64,000 bases of DNA from Caldifarciminota bacterium UBA1063 (lineage in GTDB: Bacteria; Hydrothermota; Hydrothermia; UBA1063): positions 10,521 through 74,520 of the forward strand of contig DCDE01000007.1 in NCBI GenBank assembly GCA_002316275.1. Reading direction: 5' to 3'. The position numbers and the translations under genes are program-made. Shown piece after piece: positions 18,334 through 27,150 of the stretch. Numbering within the stretch: position 1 is the stretch's first letter; each line of letters starts with the position of its first letter. A model generated the notes under the pieces. The model had not been told where the DNA came from, did no database searches, and worked only from the letters and a program-made list of their open reading frames with translations.

Positions 18334-19108
18334 AATTTCAATTGTGGGAGGAGGGTTTGATGTAGTCCTTTTACCTTATCATGTGGATTTTTCGCCAGGG
18401 AGCTATATATTCCTAAAGTACCCCGAGTTGGAAGAGGAGATTCTTGTTAAAGTAAGGGGATTTTCTAACAAAGAAACGGATAAAATCCTGGATAGGTTCA
18501 GGTTTGCAGGAAATGACGAAGTAATAGCCATTATGAAGAAGATTACAAAGGGCTATTTTTTTGAGAATAACCTTAAAGACATTAAAATTGTTAGAGAGGA
18601 TTTTGATATCTCTAAGGGTGTAATCACCTTCGTTTTTACTTCAGATAGGAAAGTAAAGCTGGATAAAGTAGCCGCTGCCCTATCTAAGATTTTGCATGTA
18701 AGAGTTGAATTTCGTCAGATTGGGGCGAGAGATCTTGCAAGAATTTTAGGGGGAGTAGGGATATGTGGCCTTGAAGTCTGCTGCAAGAGATTTCTAAAGG
18801 ACCTGCCATCTGTGACTCTTGAAACCGCTAAGGAACAGTTTATATTTGCATCTCCAGAAAGAATCTCGGGATTATGTAACAGACTTAGATGCTGTCTCAG
18901 ATATGAAATTGAATATTATAGAGATCTCAGGTCCCGTTTTCCTGAGGTTGGAGCTGTGATAGAAAGCGATAGAGGTCCAGGAAAAGTCACAGAAGTAAAT
19001 TATATGACTGGCAAGATTACGCTGATATTCAGTGATGGTACTAAAGAGGAAATGGATTGGAACCCAGTAGCCCCCGAACTTAAGGAGGAAGAAAATGAAG
19101 AAATCTAA
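18293..19108 (+). CDS. ricT: PSP1/RicT (YaaT)-like protein
   Basis: 271 residues from a TTG start with GGGAG 7 nt upstream, overlapping the end of uvrB by 41 bp. The PSP1 domain is recognisable by GVGICGLEVCCKRFL and LCNRLRCCLRYE; these Cys clusters match the cysteines implicated in iron-sulfur binding in RicT, which in Bacillus works in the RicAFT complex on RNA processing and biofilm or sporulation control. No ricA or ricF homologue is next to it. The last ~40 residues (VGAVIESDRGPGKV) form a small beta module. Confidence 0.85.
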   Translation: MQKVRRRESKKTIEISIVGGGFDVVLLPYHVDFSPGSYIFLKYPELEEEILVKVRGFSNKETDKILDRFRFAGNDEVIAIMKKITKGYFFENNLKDIKIVREDFDISKGVITFVFTSDRKVKLDKVAAALSKILHVRVEFRQIGARDLARILGGVGICGLEVCCKRFLKDLPSVTLETAKEQFIFASPERISGLCNRLRCCLRYEIEYYRDLRSRFPEVGAVIESDRGPGKVTEVNYMTGKITLIFSDGTKEEMDWNPVAPELKEEENEEI

Positions 19109-19454
19109 TAACTTAGCTGGGAAACCTATAGAAAAGAAGGGTGTACGATTCATTTTGACATTCGTTTTCGTTTGTATATTCCTTGCAATTTTTTCAATTG
19201 CGTTTCTTTTCTTTGCGGATAAGGTGGTTTTAAATGCATACGTGGGATCAAGGAAGACTATTGAGGTGCCCTATGTGTCAGGGTTGAAGGTTGAAGATTC
19301 CATTGAAATGCTTAAAGAAAAGAATTTGAAGTGGCAGATTATGGGTAGCGGAGCTTATGTGATAAAATCTGAACCGCCAGGGGGAATTCTTGTAAAAGAG
19401 GGTAGGATTGTAAAACTTTACCTTAGTGATAATCCTCGTATAAATACGCCTTAA
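19095..19454 (+). CDS. Small single-pass membrane protein with one PASTA domain
   Basis: 119 residues with AAGGAGG upstream, overlapping ricT by 14 bp. A basic N-terminus, one membrane helix (~19-45), then a single PASTA domain (about 55-114: VPYVSGLKVEDSIEMLKEKNL, SEPPGGILVKEGRIVKLYLS). PASTA domains bind peptidoglycan or muropeptides, usually in penicillin-binding proteins or Ser/Thr kinases; here there is no catalytic domain. The 3' end overlaps convergent kdsA by 32 bp. Confidence 0.8.
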   Translation: MKKSNNLAGKPIEKKGVRFILTFVFVCIFLAIFSIAFLFFADKVVLNAYVGSRKTIEVPYVSGLKVEDSIEMLKEKNLKWQIMGSGAYVIKSEPPGGILVKEGRIVKLYLSDNPRINTP

Positions 19455-20271
19455 CGATCTTATCGATTTCGATTAACTGGATAAGAAGGGCTTCAAGTTG
19501 ATTCAGTGGTAACATACTCGAAGCATCTGACAATGCGGTGCTCGGGTTTGGGTGTGTTTCAATGAAAACTGCATCAATACCTGCTGCAACTCCGGCTCGT
19601 GCGAGGGGAAATATAAATTCAGGATTACCTCCCACCGGATTGCTAGATGGAATTCCATATATACGAACAGTATGGGTCACATCAAAAATTACTGGATACC
19701 CAAAATCTCTCATAATCTTGAGAGATCGCATGTCTACAATTAGGTTATGGTAACCGAAGAAAGTTCCTCTTTCAGTTAACAGGATTTTAGTATTACCGGT
19801 ACTTTCTATCTTCCTTATGATATTCTTCACGTCTTGAGGAGCAAGATACTGACTTTTCTTAATATTTATTACCTTCCCCGTTCTTGCAACTTCGAGGGTC
19901 AAGCGGGTTTGCATGGAAAGGAAAGCCGGTAGTTGGATGATATCAAGAACCTCTGCGGCAATTTTCACTTCATCGGGGTAATGTACATCGGATAACACTG
20001 GGACATTGAAGGTTTTCTTCACTCTTTCGAGTATTTTAGTCCCTTCTTCAACACCTGGCCCATAATAGTAGTCTACCGATGACCTGTTATCTTTTGCATA
20101 CGAAGATTTGAATATAAATGGGATGTTGAGCTTGTCTGCAATTTTTTTGATCTCTTCAGCCGTGTGCATCACGAGGTTCTCCCCTTCAATGACACACGGA
20201 CCTGCAATTAAAACTAATGGATTGTTCCCTCCCATCTTCACTCCATTAACATCAATGACTTTAGGTATCAT
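19423..20271 (-). CDS. kdsA: 3-deoxy-8-phosphooctulonate synthase (Kdo-8-P synthase)
   Basis: 282 residues. Condenses arabinose-5-phosphate and phosphoenolpyruvate to Kdo-8-phosphate for lipopolysaccharide core synthesis. Motifs: LIAGPCVIE (Cys26), FKSSYAKDNRSS, LSDVHYP, QLPAFLSMQT, HTVRIYG, FIETHPNPSTALSD. Cys26 takes the place of the Asn found in metal-independent enzymes, so this is the metal-dependent class. It supports an outer membrane with Kdo. It overlaps the upstream phosphoesterase stop by 4 nt. Confidence 0.94.
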   Translation of the reverse strand: MIPKVIDVNGVKMGGNNPLVLIAGPCVIEGENLVMHTAEEIKKIADKLNIPFIFKSSYAKDNRSSVDYYYGPGVEEGTKILERVKKTFNVPVLSDVHYPDEVKIAAEVLDIIQLPAFLSMQTRLTLEVARTGKVINIKKSQYLAPQDVKNIIRKIESTGNTKILLTERGTFFGYHNLIVDMRSLKIMRDFGYPVIFDVTHTVRIYGIPSSNPVGGNPEFIFPLARAGVAAGIDAVFIETHPNPSTALSDASSMLPLNQLEALLIQLIEIDKIVKAYLYEDYH

Positions 20272-20960
20272 CTGTCACTCCCAAAGAGCATTTCAATAAT
20301 TTTTTCAGGTACTTTATGGTCCTTGTACACATTTATTAATTTCTTTGCATTGTACTCCAGCGTCTTGATTTCAAAGTTTCCATCTTCAAATATACCGTAT
20401 GTCGGATGCCGGTCTCCCCTGGGAAAGCCCAGGCTTCCTGGGTTTAATATAACCGTATTTTCGATTGTAATATATCCTGATTTGTGCGTATGACCGTAAA
20501 GGATTTTATCAAAATGCCTCTCTTGGATCATTTGTTCTTTGATAATATTTACATCTTGGTCTAGGGTAACATACCCATCAAGAGGGCTTTTAGGTGAAGA
20601 GTGAACCATTAAGATCTCTACACTGAGAAGGTTTAATTCCATGGTATAGGGTAAATTTCTAATATAGTTTGCATTCTCAAGGGTTAACTCGTAGTCAAAA
20701 AAATCTCTCAAATTATAAGTTATTTCTCTAAACTCGTCTGTAGTGCCCGGACATTCTGTCCCAAAGGCGAGGCTAAAGTCGTGGTTGCCCAAGACACAAA
20801 AATCGGCATTTTCTCTGACCATTTGCACAACTTCATTTGGGAATGGTCCATAATCAACGATGTCTCCAAGGCAAATCATCAAGTCATACTGTTCCTGTTT
20901 TAGTAGCTTTTCCATAGTTACGATATTTCCATGAATATCTGAAATTATCAGTACTCGCAT
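20268..20960 (-). CDS. YfcE/MJ0936-type metallophosphoesterase
   Basis: 230 residues. Calcineurin-like phosphoesterase with the metal-binding series DIHGN (N-terminus), GDIVDYGP, GNHDF, a histidine in MVHSSP, and GHTH. The NPGSLGFPRGD segment is typical of the small YfcE-like subgroup. The substrate is unknown; a cyclic or nucleotide phosphodiester is usual. It starts immediately after the guaA stop and overlaps kdsA, so all are in one transcript. Confidence 0.88.
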   Translation of the reverse strand: MRVLIISDIHGNIVTMEKLLKQEQYDLMICLGDIVDYGPFPNEVVQMVRENADFCVLGNHDFSLAFGTECPGTTDEFREITYNLRDFFDYELTLENANYIRNLPYTMELNLLSVEILMVHSSPKSPLDGYVTLDQDVNIIKEQMIQERHFDKILYGHTHKSGYITIENTVILNPGSLGFPRGDRHPTYGIFEDGNFEIKTLEYNAKKLINVYKDHKVPEKIIEMLFGSDR

Positions 20961-22496
20961 TTATTCCCACTCAATAGTTGCAGGGGGTTTAGTAGAAACA
21001 TCGTAAACTACCCGATTAATGCCTTCTATAGAATTCAGCAGTGTGGACGAAATTTCGTTCAGAACTTTATAAGGTATACGATACCAATCTGCCGTCATTC
21101 CATCAAGACTAACTACTGCCCTTATAGCAAGCACATTTTCGTAGCTTCTCTTTTCTCCCTTGATTCCAACGGTTTTAACAGGTAGAAAAACGGGAAAAAT
21201 CTGCCAGATTTTGTCATAAAGGTCATGTCTTTTTATTATTTCTTCAATTAACTGATCAGCTTCTTGAAGCATTCGCACCTTTTGGGGTGTTACTTCCCCC
21301 ACGATCCTTACTGCCATCCCCGGTCCGGGAAATGGATGTCTTCTCAATATTTCCTCAGGCACATCCAGTAGTCTTCCAAGCTGCCTTACTTCGTCTTTGA
21401 AGAGTTCCTTTAGTGGTTCCACAAGCCTCAAATGGAGTTTTTGCGGTAAACCACCCACGTTGTGGTGGGATTTTATCACCCTCGATGGCCCAACAATGGG
21501 ATTAGATTCGATAACATCGGGGTATAACGTGCCTTGCGCAAGAAACTGGAAATTTATACCGATGTTCTTTGCTTCCCGTTCAAATATTTCTATAAATTTA
21601 CCTCCGATTTTCTTTCGCTTTCTTTCAGGGTCTTTTGTACCTTGCAAAGTAAGAAAGAACTCTTCAGAGGCATTTACAATACGCAGGTTTGGATTGTTAC
21701 CAAAGATTCTCTGGATCCTTTCTGCTTCACCCTTTTTCAAAAGCCCTGTATCAACAAAGATTGGGTAATAATTGTATCCAATTGCTTTTTCAAGTATATA
21801 TGCAACCACTGAGGAATCTACTCCACCCGATAGAGCCAGGAGAACAGGGGAGTCACCAACCGTATCTCTTATTTCCTGAATCTTCATCGTAAGAAAGCCT
21901 TCAAGGTTCCACTCTCCACTGGATCCACATATCTCATTAACAAAATTTGCAAGGATTTTGAGACCATATTCGGTGTGAGCAACTTCAGGATGAAATTGAA
22001 TCCCGTATATTCGACGTTCTGTATTTTCTATAACTGCAAAGGGAGAGAACTCCGTAGATGCAGTTCTTTTGAATCCAGGGGGGATTTCTTTTACCTTATC
22101 TCCGTGGGACATCCATACGGTACTTCCATCTTTTACTCCTTTTAGCAGTTTACTTACCTCAATTATATTGATTTTTTGATATCCATATTCTCCTTTTTCG
22201 TTACCTACGATTCTCCCGCCGAAGAGGAGGGATATTACTTGAAGTCCGTAACAAATACCGAGAACTGGAATGTTCATTTCAAAGATTTTTTTAGATGGCA
22301 AGAGCCGATTTTGATCGTAAACGCTGGATGGACCGCCTGAGAGGATAATTCCAATCACACCTTCGCCAAAGTTTTCAGGTTCTGTCCAAAAGGGGAATAT
22401 TTCGGAATACGTTCCTAGTTCCCTGATTCTTCTTGCTATAAGTTGTGTATATTGAGAGCCAAAATCTAAAATAACTATTTTCTCTCTTAAAACCAT
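20961..22496 (-). CDS. guaA: GMP synthase (glutamine-hydrolysing)
   Basis: 511 residues, full length. N-terminal class I amidotransferase with nucleophile Cys82 in LGICYGLQ and the HPE triad (FHPEVAHTEYG); ATP pyrophosphatase with P-loop LALSGGVDSSVV; C-terminal dimerisation domain ending STKPPATIEWE, the family signature. Makes GMP from XMP. The ATG has AAGGA upstream and overlaps the PUA-like gene by 10 bp. Confidence 0.97.
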   Translation of the reverse strand: MVLREKIVILDFGSQYTQLIARRIRELGTYSEIFPFWTEPENFGEGVIGIILSGGPSSVYDQNRLLPSKKIFEMNIPVLGICYGLQVISLLFGGRIVGNEKGEYGYQKINIIEVSKLLKGVKDGSTVWMSHGDKVKEIPPGFKRTASTEFSPFAVIENTERRIYGIQFHPEVAHTEYGLKILANFVNEICGSSGEWNLEGFLTMKIQEIRDTVGDSPVLLALSGGVDSSVVAYILEKAIGYNYYPIFVDTGLLKKGEAERIQRIFGNNPNLRIVNASEEFFLTLQGTKDPERKRKKIGGKFIEIFEREAKNIGINFQFLAQGTLYPDVIESNPIVGPSRVIKSHHNVGGLPQKLHLRLVEPLKELFKDEVRQLGRLLDVPEEILRRHPFPGPGMAVRIVGEVTPQKVRMLQEADQLIEEIIKRHDLYDKIWQIFPVFLPVKTVGIKGEKRSYENVLAIRAVVSLDGMTADWYRIPYKVLNEISSTLLNSIEGINRVVYDVSTKPPATIEWE

Positions 22497-22909
22497 CTTC
22501 GTCCTTTTGGTAACTGATTTTTGACGTTCCCATTATTATACAATGCGCTTCCGAGATAATCAGTTCCAGATTTAACTATTACTTGCCCATTTTGAACTGC
22601 ATTATTTGCCACAAGCAAATTTTTCCCCTTTAAAAAATCCTCAAGTTGTTTTTCGTTGATCTCGAGGACGTTTCTTGTTGCGTATTTTCCAAATATTTGA
22701 ATACCCGCCGTTGTGAGTTTATATCCGTCCCTAAAAACCCGGATTAATCTTATTCCTTTTCTTGAGTAGCGTTTTATGTGAAATCTCGCCGCTTCCTTGG
22801 ACATAATCCAGATATCCCCTTTTTCGACTAGTTCAAATCCTTCAAATACCCCTTGAGGAATTCCAAACCTTTGACTAATATAGTTTAATGCAGAAATTAT
22901 AACACTCAT
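22487..22909 (-). CDS. PUA-like RNA-binding protein (RsmF/NOP2 C-terminal-like)
   Basis: 140 residues. The segment YKLTTAGIQIFGKYATRNVLEI, then FLKGKNLL and a C-terminal PKGRRWF, resembles the stand-alone C-terminal PUA-like domain found in archaeal or thermophile proteins annotated as NOL1/NOP2/Sun-family ribosome biogenesis factors (COG3270-like). No methyltransferase domain is attached. A role in rRNA or tRNA handling is inference. It is the first gene of the guaA operon; its ATG lies 6 nt after a TAAAAT -10 element without a ribosome binding site. Confidence 0.6.
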   Translation of the reverse strand: MSVIISALNYISQRFGIPQGVFEGFELVEKGDIWIMSKEAARFHIKRYSRKGIRLIRVFRDGYKLTTAGIQIFGKYATRNVLEINEKQLEDFLKGKNLLVANNAVQNGQVIVKSGTDYLGSALYNNGNVKNQLPKGRRWF

Positions 22910-22915
22910 TTTTAA

Positions 22916-22944
22916 ATTTTAATGTAATTCACCGGTATGTTCTA
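22916..22944 (-). promoter_or_regulatory. Possible leaderless promoter of the PUA-guaA-kdsA operon
   Basis: TAAAAT on the minus strand at 22916-22921, ending 6 nt before ATG 22909. The -35 candidate TAGAAC (22939-22944, spacer 17) is poor. The -10 position fits the leaderless geometry seen for uvrB and recF. Confidence 0.4.
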
Positions 22945-23179
22945 TTGTGCTTTAAAGATTTCGTTAATCCAAATAGATATAGCATTTGAGCCCTGTTTAG
23001 TTGCATAACGAGGCACCTAAATTTTGTACTTATGGGTCAGTTTAATCGTAATAGAAATGTGTAACCTCCGAAACTTTAGTCAATTTAAAATGTACTCTGT
23101 CCAATAAGAATCCTACTTCGATGAGATTTTTTTAACATCTTTTTTATTCTGAAATAAATAAGTCTTAGATTCGTAAAAT
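22945..23179. other. Intergenic gap without recognised feature
   Basis: AT-rich gap between two minus-strand genes. No open frame with convincing codons, tRNA shape, or strong hairpin with T tract was seen; a promoter upstream of the PUA-like gene occupies its left edge. Confidence 0.5.
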
Positions 23180-23749
23180 TTACTCGAATTTTGTATCTCG
23201 TTCTGCGTTTTTATTCGGTTGTTCGTTAGGTTGAGGCTCCTCTATGCCGACTCTTTGATATATTCTGCTTATGAGCTCATCCAATTTCTTTTTACTGTTT
23301 TTCCCCAACAGTTTAGATATAGTTTCAGAATATTCCAGGATTTTTGAGATCACCTTCTGAGCTTCCTCAGAACCTGGCCAGTAAGACTGTAATTTTTCAG
23401 CGCTCAACTGTTTAATAAGACCATTTAATACATAAGCAGCAAGGAAAATATCGTCAATGTATCCCAGTACCCCTGTGAACATCTCTGATAAGAAGTCCAA
23501 AGGAATAACCCAATAAGCAAGTATAGAACCCAAAGCAATTTTGTATTCAAGGGAGACTTCGGTGTCTTTATATAATCTAAAAAGAAAGATGAATAAATCA
23601 GGGCCTGTGAGCAGAATTTCGGCAACGACCTTTCCATACTTTCCAAAAGTTTTTTCTGCATCTATAGCTACTTTGTGCCTGAAAAAGTAGTAAAAACTCA
23701 AAAAACCATCTACACTTTTCTTTTTACATGAGCCTGTATTTTCCATCAT
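23180..23749 (-). CDS. DUF1232 (YkvA-type) protein
   Basis: From ATG 23749 the protein has 189 residues. The DUF1232 core is clear: YKIALGSILAYWVIPLDF, then GYIDDIFLAAYVLNGLI, a short two-helix membrane-associated motif of unknown function. The C-terminal third is charged and probably helical. The open frame extends to 23902 across the lpd promoter and start; that extension is rejected because TATAAT lies 6 nt before ATG 23749. No ribosome binding site, so a leaderless message is expected. Confidence 0.75.
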   Translation of the reverse strand: MMENTGSCKKKSVDGFLSFYYFFRHKVAIDAEKTFGKYGKVVAEILLTGPDLFIFLFRLYKDTEVSLEYKIALGSILAYWVIPLDFLSEMFTGVLGYIDDIFLAAYVLNGLIKQLSAEKLQSYWPGSEEAQKVISKILEYSETISKLLGKNSKKKLDELISRIYQRVGIEEPQPNEQPNKNAERDTKFE

Positions 23750-23755
23750 AGTTAA

Positions 23756-23784
23756 ATTATAATTTTTAAAATTGGTAAAGTAAA
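23756..23784 (-). promoter_or_regulatory. Predicted leaderless promoter of the DUF1232 gene
   Basis: Minus strand TTTACT (23779-23784), 17-bp spacer, perfect TATAAT (23756-23761), 6 nt to ATG 23749. A second TATAAT reads on the plus strand at 23758-23763 toward lpd, so the two divergent -10 boxes overlap; lpd has no convincing -35. Confidence 0.65.
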
Positions 23785-23794
23785 GGAGGCAGAT

Positions 23795-25159
23795 GTGATT
23801 AGGAGTTTTGATACTATCGTAATTGGTGCTGGACCTGGCGGGTATGTAGCTGCAATCAGACTTGCACAACTCGGAAAAAAAGTGTGTGTAGTAGAGAAAC
23901 AATATTTGGGAGGCGTATGTCTTAATGTAGGATGTATACCAACAAAGGCGCTCCTCGAAGTGACTTCCATTAAAGATAAGGTTGACCTTTTTTCTGGAAA
24001 GGGCGTTTCATGCCAAGAATTTAAGTTCGAACCTGAAAAAATAAATCAATGGAAGCATATTGTGGTAACAAAATTACTAAAGGGTGTGGAATACCTTTTT
24101 AAACAGTATGGCATCGAAGTAGTTTGGGGTGAGGGAGTTCTGTTGAATGAAAAACAGGTGAAGGCAGAAGATATTCTTTTGGAAGCGGATTCTATTATTT
24201 TAGCAACAGGATCGAGTCCGAGGGCAATTCCGGGAATAGGTTTTGACGGGCAGAAGGTCATTGATTCAAGTGATGCTCTTGAAATCACAAATATACCTTC
24301 AGACCTTCTGATTGTGGGTGCCGGTGTAATAGGTATTGAGATGGCTTCTATTTACAGTAGACTGGGGTCTCGTGTAACTATTGTGGAGATTTTACCCGAA
24401 ATGCTGTTGGGGTTTGACAAGGAAGCTGTTGTTCTTGTAAAAAGAGTGTTAGAAAAGAAAGGTATTCGGTTGTTTTTAGAATCGAAACTAATAAAAGAGG
24501 AGAATAGCTTTTTTATTATAAAGGGTAGTGAGAGGATCCCCGTTAACCCCGACCGTATTTTATTAGCAACGGGCAGAAAGCCGAATACAGAAGGCTTTAA
24601 AACTGCTGGTATCGAGCTCGATGAGAAAGGACTTATAAAAGTTGATGCAAATTTAAGAACTAACCTGCGAAACGTGTTCGCAATTGGGGATATAATCCCC
24701 GGTCCCCAACTGGCACATAAAGCATCGAAGGATGGGATTCGAGTAGCGGAGATAATAGGCTTAGGGGAGAGTTCTTACAGTGCTCAATACATTCCTTCGG
24801 TGGTATATGGGGATCCGGAGCTTGTTAGAGTTGGGTTCACTGAACAGGAGTTGCAAGAGAAAGGTATCAGATATAGAGTAGGGAAGTTTCCATTCCAAGC
24901 AAATGGTCGCGCTCTTACCCAGGAAAATACAACAGGTTTCGTCAAGATCCTCGGTGATGAGGAAGATAATATTCTTGGCATACATATGATTGGGCCACAT
25001 GTGTCCGAGCTTGCGGCAGTCGGGAGTCTTGCCTTAGAAAATCATTTAAGGGTAGAAGACGTGGCAAATACGGTGTTTCCGCATCCTACTCTTTCTGAAG
25101 CTATTATGGAGTGTGCAGAGAACTATTACAAAAAATCTATCCACATTATGAATAAATGA
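23795..25159 (+). CDS. lpdA: Dihydrolipoyl dehydrogenase
   Basis: 454 residues from GTG with AAAGGAGG upstream. FAD motif VIGAGPGGYVAA (9-20), redox disulfide GGVCLNVGCIPTK (C42, C47), NAD motif LIVGAGVIGIEMAS, second FAD contact FAIGDI, and the C-terminal active-site FPHPTLSEA. Reoxidises dihydrolipoamide in 2-oxoacid dehydrogenase or glycine cleavage complexes; no E1/E2 or gcv genes are in the window. It overlaps lipB by 4 nt (ATGA), linking lipoate use with lipoate attachment. Confidence 0.95.
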   Translation: MIRSFDTIVIGAGPGGYVAAIRLAQLGKKVCVVEKQYLGGVCLNVGCIPTKALLEVTSIKDKVDLFSGKGVSCQEFKFEPEKINQWKHIVVTKLLKGVEYLFKQYGIEVVWGEGVLLNEKQVKAEDILLEADSIILATGSSPRAIPGIGFDGQKVIDSSDALEITNIPSDLLIVGAGVIGIEMASIYSRLGSRVTIVEILPEMLLGFDKEAVVLVKRVLEKKGIRLFLESKLIKEENSFFIIKGSERIPVNPDRILLATGRKPNTEGFKTAGIELDEKGLIKVDANLRTNLRNVFAIGDIIPGPQLAHKASKDGIRVAEIIGLGESSYSAQYIPSVVYGDPELVRVGFTEQELQEKGIRYRVGKFPFQANGRALTQENTTGFVKILGDEEDNILGIHMIGPHVSELAAVGSLALENHLRVEDVANTVFPHPTLSEAIMECAENYYKKSIHIMNK

Positions 25160-25806
25160 TCGAACTTATGGATCTGGGCTTCCAGATTTACGAAGAAACC
25201 TGGAAGCTTCAAAAAGCTCTGGTAGAGAAACGGATTAAAGATGAGATACCTGATACCTTGATACTTGTAGAACATGATCCTGTTTTTACACTTGGAAGAA
25301 ACAGAGACTGGAGTAACCTCCTTTTCCCTTCTGATCAACTCTTGAAAGAGGGGTTTAAGTTGTATAAGATCGAGCGGGGTGGAGATATTACTTATCATGG
25401 ACCTGGCCAGCTCGTTGGATATCCTATTTTTCGAATTGAGAACGCCCTTGCGGGTGTGAAAGGGTTTGTATACAAAATTGAAGAAGTACTCACAAGAGTA
25501 CTCGGAGGGTACGGAATTAATGCATTTAGACATAATAAGTACACGGGTGTTTTCACAGAGAAAGGAAAAATTGCATCCATCGGAGTTGCGTTTAAAAAGT
25601 GGGTTTCATTTCATGGGTTTTCATTGAATGTGAATAATGACCTTAAGCCCTTTACATATATTAATCCCTGTGGGATTACAGATATCCCAATGACTTCAAT
25701 GAAAGAGTGTTTATCTAAAGAAGTTGATTTCGGTGAGTTAAAGGGCAAGGTATACCAGAAATTTCTCGATGTTTTTGAATACGACTCGCAAAATGATGAA
25801 AACTGA
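25156..25806 (+). CDS. lipB: Octanoyl-[acyl carrier protein]:protein N-octanoyltransferase
   Basis: 216 residues. Transfers octanoyl groups from acyl carrier protein to lipoyl domains. Signature RGGDITYHGPGQLVGYP (74-90), catalytic Cys172 in NPCGITD and Lys138 in EKGKIASIG, plus HGFSLNV. Start codon overlaps the lpd stop, so translation is coupled. The pairing suggests endogenous lipoate synthesis; lipA is not in the window. Confidence 0.95.
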   Translation: MIELMDLGFQIYEETWKLQKALVEKRIKDEIPDTLILVEHDPVFTLGRNRDWSNLLFPSDQLLKEGFKLYKIERGGDITYHGPGQLVGYPIFRIENALAGVKGFVYKIEEVLTRVLGGYGINAFRHNKYTGVFTEKGKIASIGVAFKKWVSFHGFSLNVNNDLKPFTYINPCGITDIPMTSMKECLSKEVDFGELKGKVYQKFLDVFEYDSQNDEN

Positions 25807-25829
25807 GACTTTACGTTGAAGCTGGGTTC

Positions 25830-25858
25830 TTGAATTTTTCAAATGCCGGGTTTAATAT
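25830..25858 (+). promoter_or_regulatory. Predicted near-leaderless promoter of the LapA-like gene
   Basis: TTGAAT (25830-25835), 17-bp spacer, TAATAT (25853-25858), then 7 nt to ATG 25866. This argues against the TTG at 25830 as the start codon, since that base is the first base of the -35. Confidence 0.55.
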
Positions 25859-25865
25859 TAGTTGT

Positions 25866-26237
25866 ATGTTTAACTTTTTATTTTACTTTTTGGTCATTAT
25901 AGTATTGTTATTGGAAATATTTTTCTTCGTTATTCTAATTCAAAATCCTGCTCTTGCAGGCGTTGGAACTCTCAAGTTCCTTTTTTGGAATATTAACTGG
26001 GATGTCCTATCGTGGTATTTTTTAGTGGTATCAATTCTTTTCATTGTTTTCATAGTTTTTGTATACGCCCAGAAGGTCTCAGAGGAAAGAAAAATAAGTG
26101 AACTAAAGTCGAAACTCTACGATTCTACTGAACAGAAAGGTAATTCCCTCGTTCAAGAACTACAGGCAGAAATTAGAAAGTTGAAGGAAGAGATAGAAAT
26201 TCTGAAGAAGGGCGCTTCAGAAAAGAAGAATGATTGA
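25866..26237 (+). CDS. LapA-like two-helix membrane protein with coiled coil
   Basis: 123 residues from ATG 25866 (MFNFLFYF). Two hydrophobic helices (~2-22 and ~45-67), then a charged coiled coil rich in Lys/Glu (to the C-terminus). The layout matches LapA (DUF1049), which in Escherichia coli helps regulate lipopolysaccharide assembly; sequence support is limited. It overlaps the following ROK kinase gene by 8 bp. Confidence 0.55.
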   Translation: MFNFLFYFLVIIVLLLEIFFFVILIQNPALAGVGTLKFLFWNINWDVLSWYFLVVSILFIVFIVFVYAQKVSEERKISELKSKLYDSTEQKGNSLVQELQAEIRKLKEEIEILKKGASEKKND

Positions 26238-27150
26238 AAGGATTATTGCTATTGATGTTGGGGGTACCAACATTAAATATGGTATCGTAGCTGGAGGTGT
26301 TGTTCAGACCTTTAGTAGTGAACCCACATATCCGGAAGCAGGGAAGGATCAGTTATTAGAGAAGTTAAAGGGAATCATCAAAAAATATTCTAAAGTTTCA
26401 GCGCGTGTTGGTCTTGGTATTGCAGGTTTAGTAGATCACGAGAGGGGAGTTGTATATAATCCCCCTAACTTTCCTGGTTGGGACGAGGTGGACGTTAAAA
26501 GGATTCTCGAGAGTTCCACGGATGTTCGTTGCTTTGTTGTAAATGATGCAAATGCTTACGCTTTAGGCGAATGGCAGTTTGGATCAGGTAGAGGCTTTGA
26601 GGATGTCATCGCGATTACTCTTGGCACCGGAGTAGGTGGAGGCATAATTACAGGTGGGAGGCTAATACTTGGAGCTATGAACTTTGCCGGTGAAATTGGA
26701 CATATGGTAATCGATCCGTCTGGACCCGTTTGCAATTGTGGCCAAAGGGGTTGTTTGGAAGCATTTCTTGGAAATGGATACTTCTCTCAAAGGGCAAGGG
26801 CTTATTTTCAAAGGCAGGGACAAAAGTTAGATGACTACTCTCCACATATTTTAGCAGAGTTAGCAAGGAATGGAAACAAATCCGCTGCTTTTCTTTGGCA
26901 AGAATATGGCACTTTTCTGGGTATTGGTCTTGTAAATCTTATTCATCTTTTTGATCCCGATGTGATAGTGCTTGGAGGGGGTATAAGTGGAGCTTTTGAT
27001 CTTTTTATTGACTCATGCTTACAAATATTGCGGAGTAGAGTAATGGGGTTTGAGAGGCGAAAACTAAAAATTGAAAAAGCATCACTGGGGAGTAATGCAT
27101 CACTATTAGGGGCGTACTATTTTGCATTGATGGAGGGTAATGTCTCGTAG
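26230..27150 (+). CDS. ROK family sugar kinase (glucokinase-like)
   Basis: 306 residues. N-terminal ATP phosphate site DVGGTNIKYGI, catalytic-aspartate region NDANAYALGE, and the ROK zinc/signature motif CNCGQRGCLEAF with GEIGH before it. Probably phosphorylates glucose at position 6; other hexoses or N-acetylmannosamine cannot be excluded. Embedded in a tightly overlapping run with the LapA-like gene and ruvX. Confidence 0.88.
   Translation: MIERIIAIDVGGTNIKYGIVAGGVVQTFSSEPTYPEAGKDQLLEKLKGIIKKYSKVSARVGLGIAGLVDHERGVVYNPPNFPGWDEVDVKRILESSTDVRCFVVNDANAYALGEWQFGSGRGFEDVIAITLGTGVGGGIITGGRLILGAMNFAGEIGHMVIDPSGPVCNCGQRGCLEAFLGNGYFSQRARAYFQRQGQKLDDYSPHILAELARNGNKSAAFLWQEYGTFLGIGLVNLIHLFDPDVIVLGGGISGAFDLFIDSCLQILRSRVMGFERRKLKIEKASLGSNASLLGAYYFALMEGNVS

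Noticed and set aside
23750..23902. N-terminal extension of the DUF1232 protein from ATG 23902
   Set aside because: It would run through the lpd start and ribosome binding site, its residues look non-conserved, and a perfect TATAAT lies 6 nt before ATG 23749.
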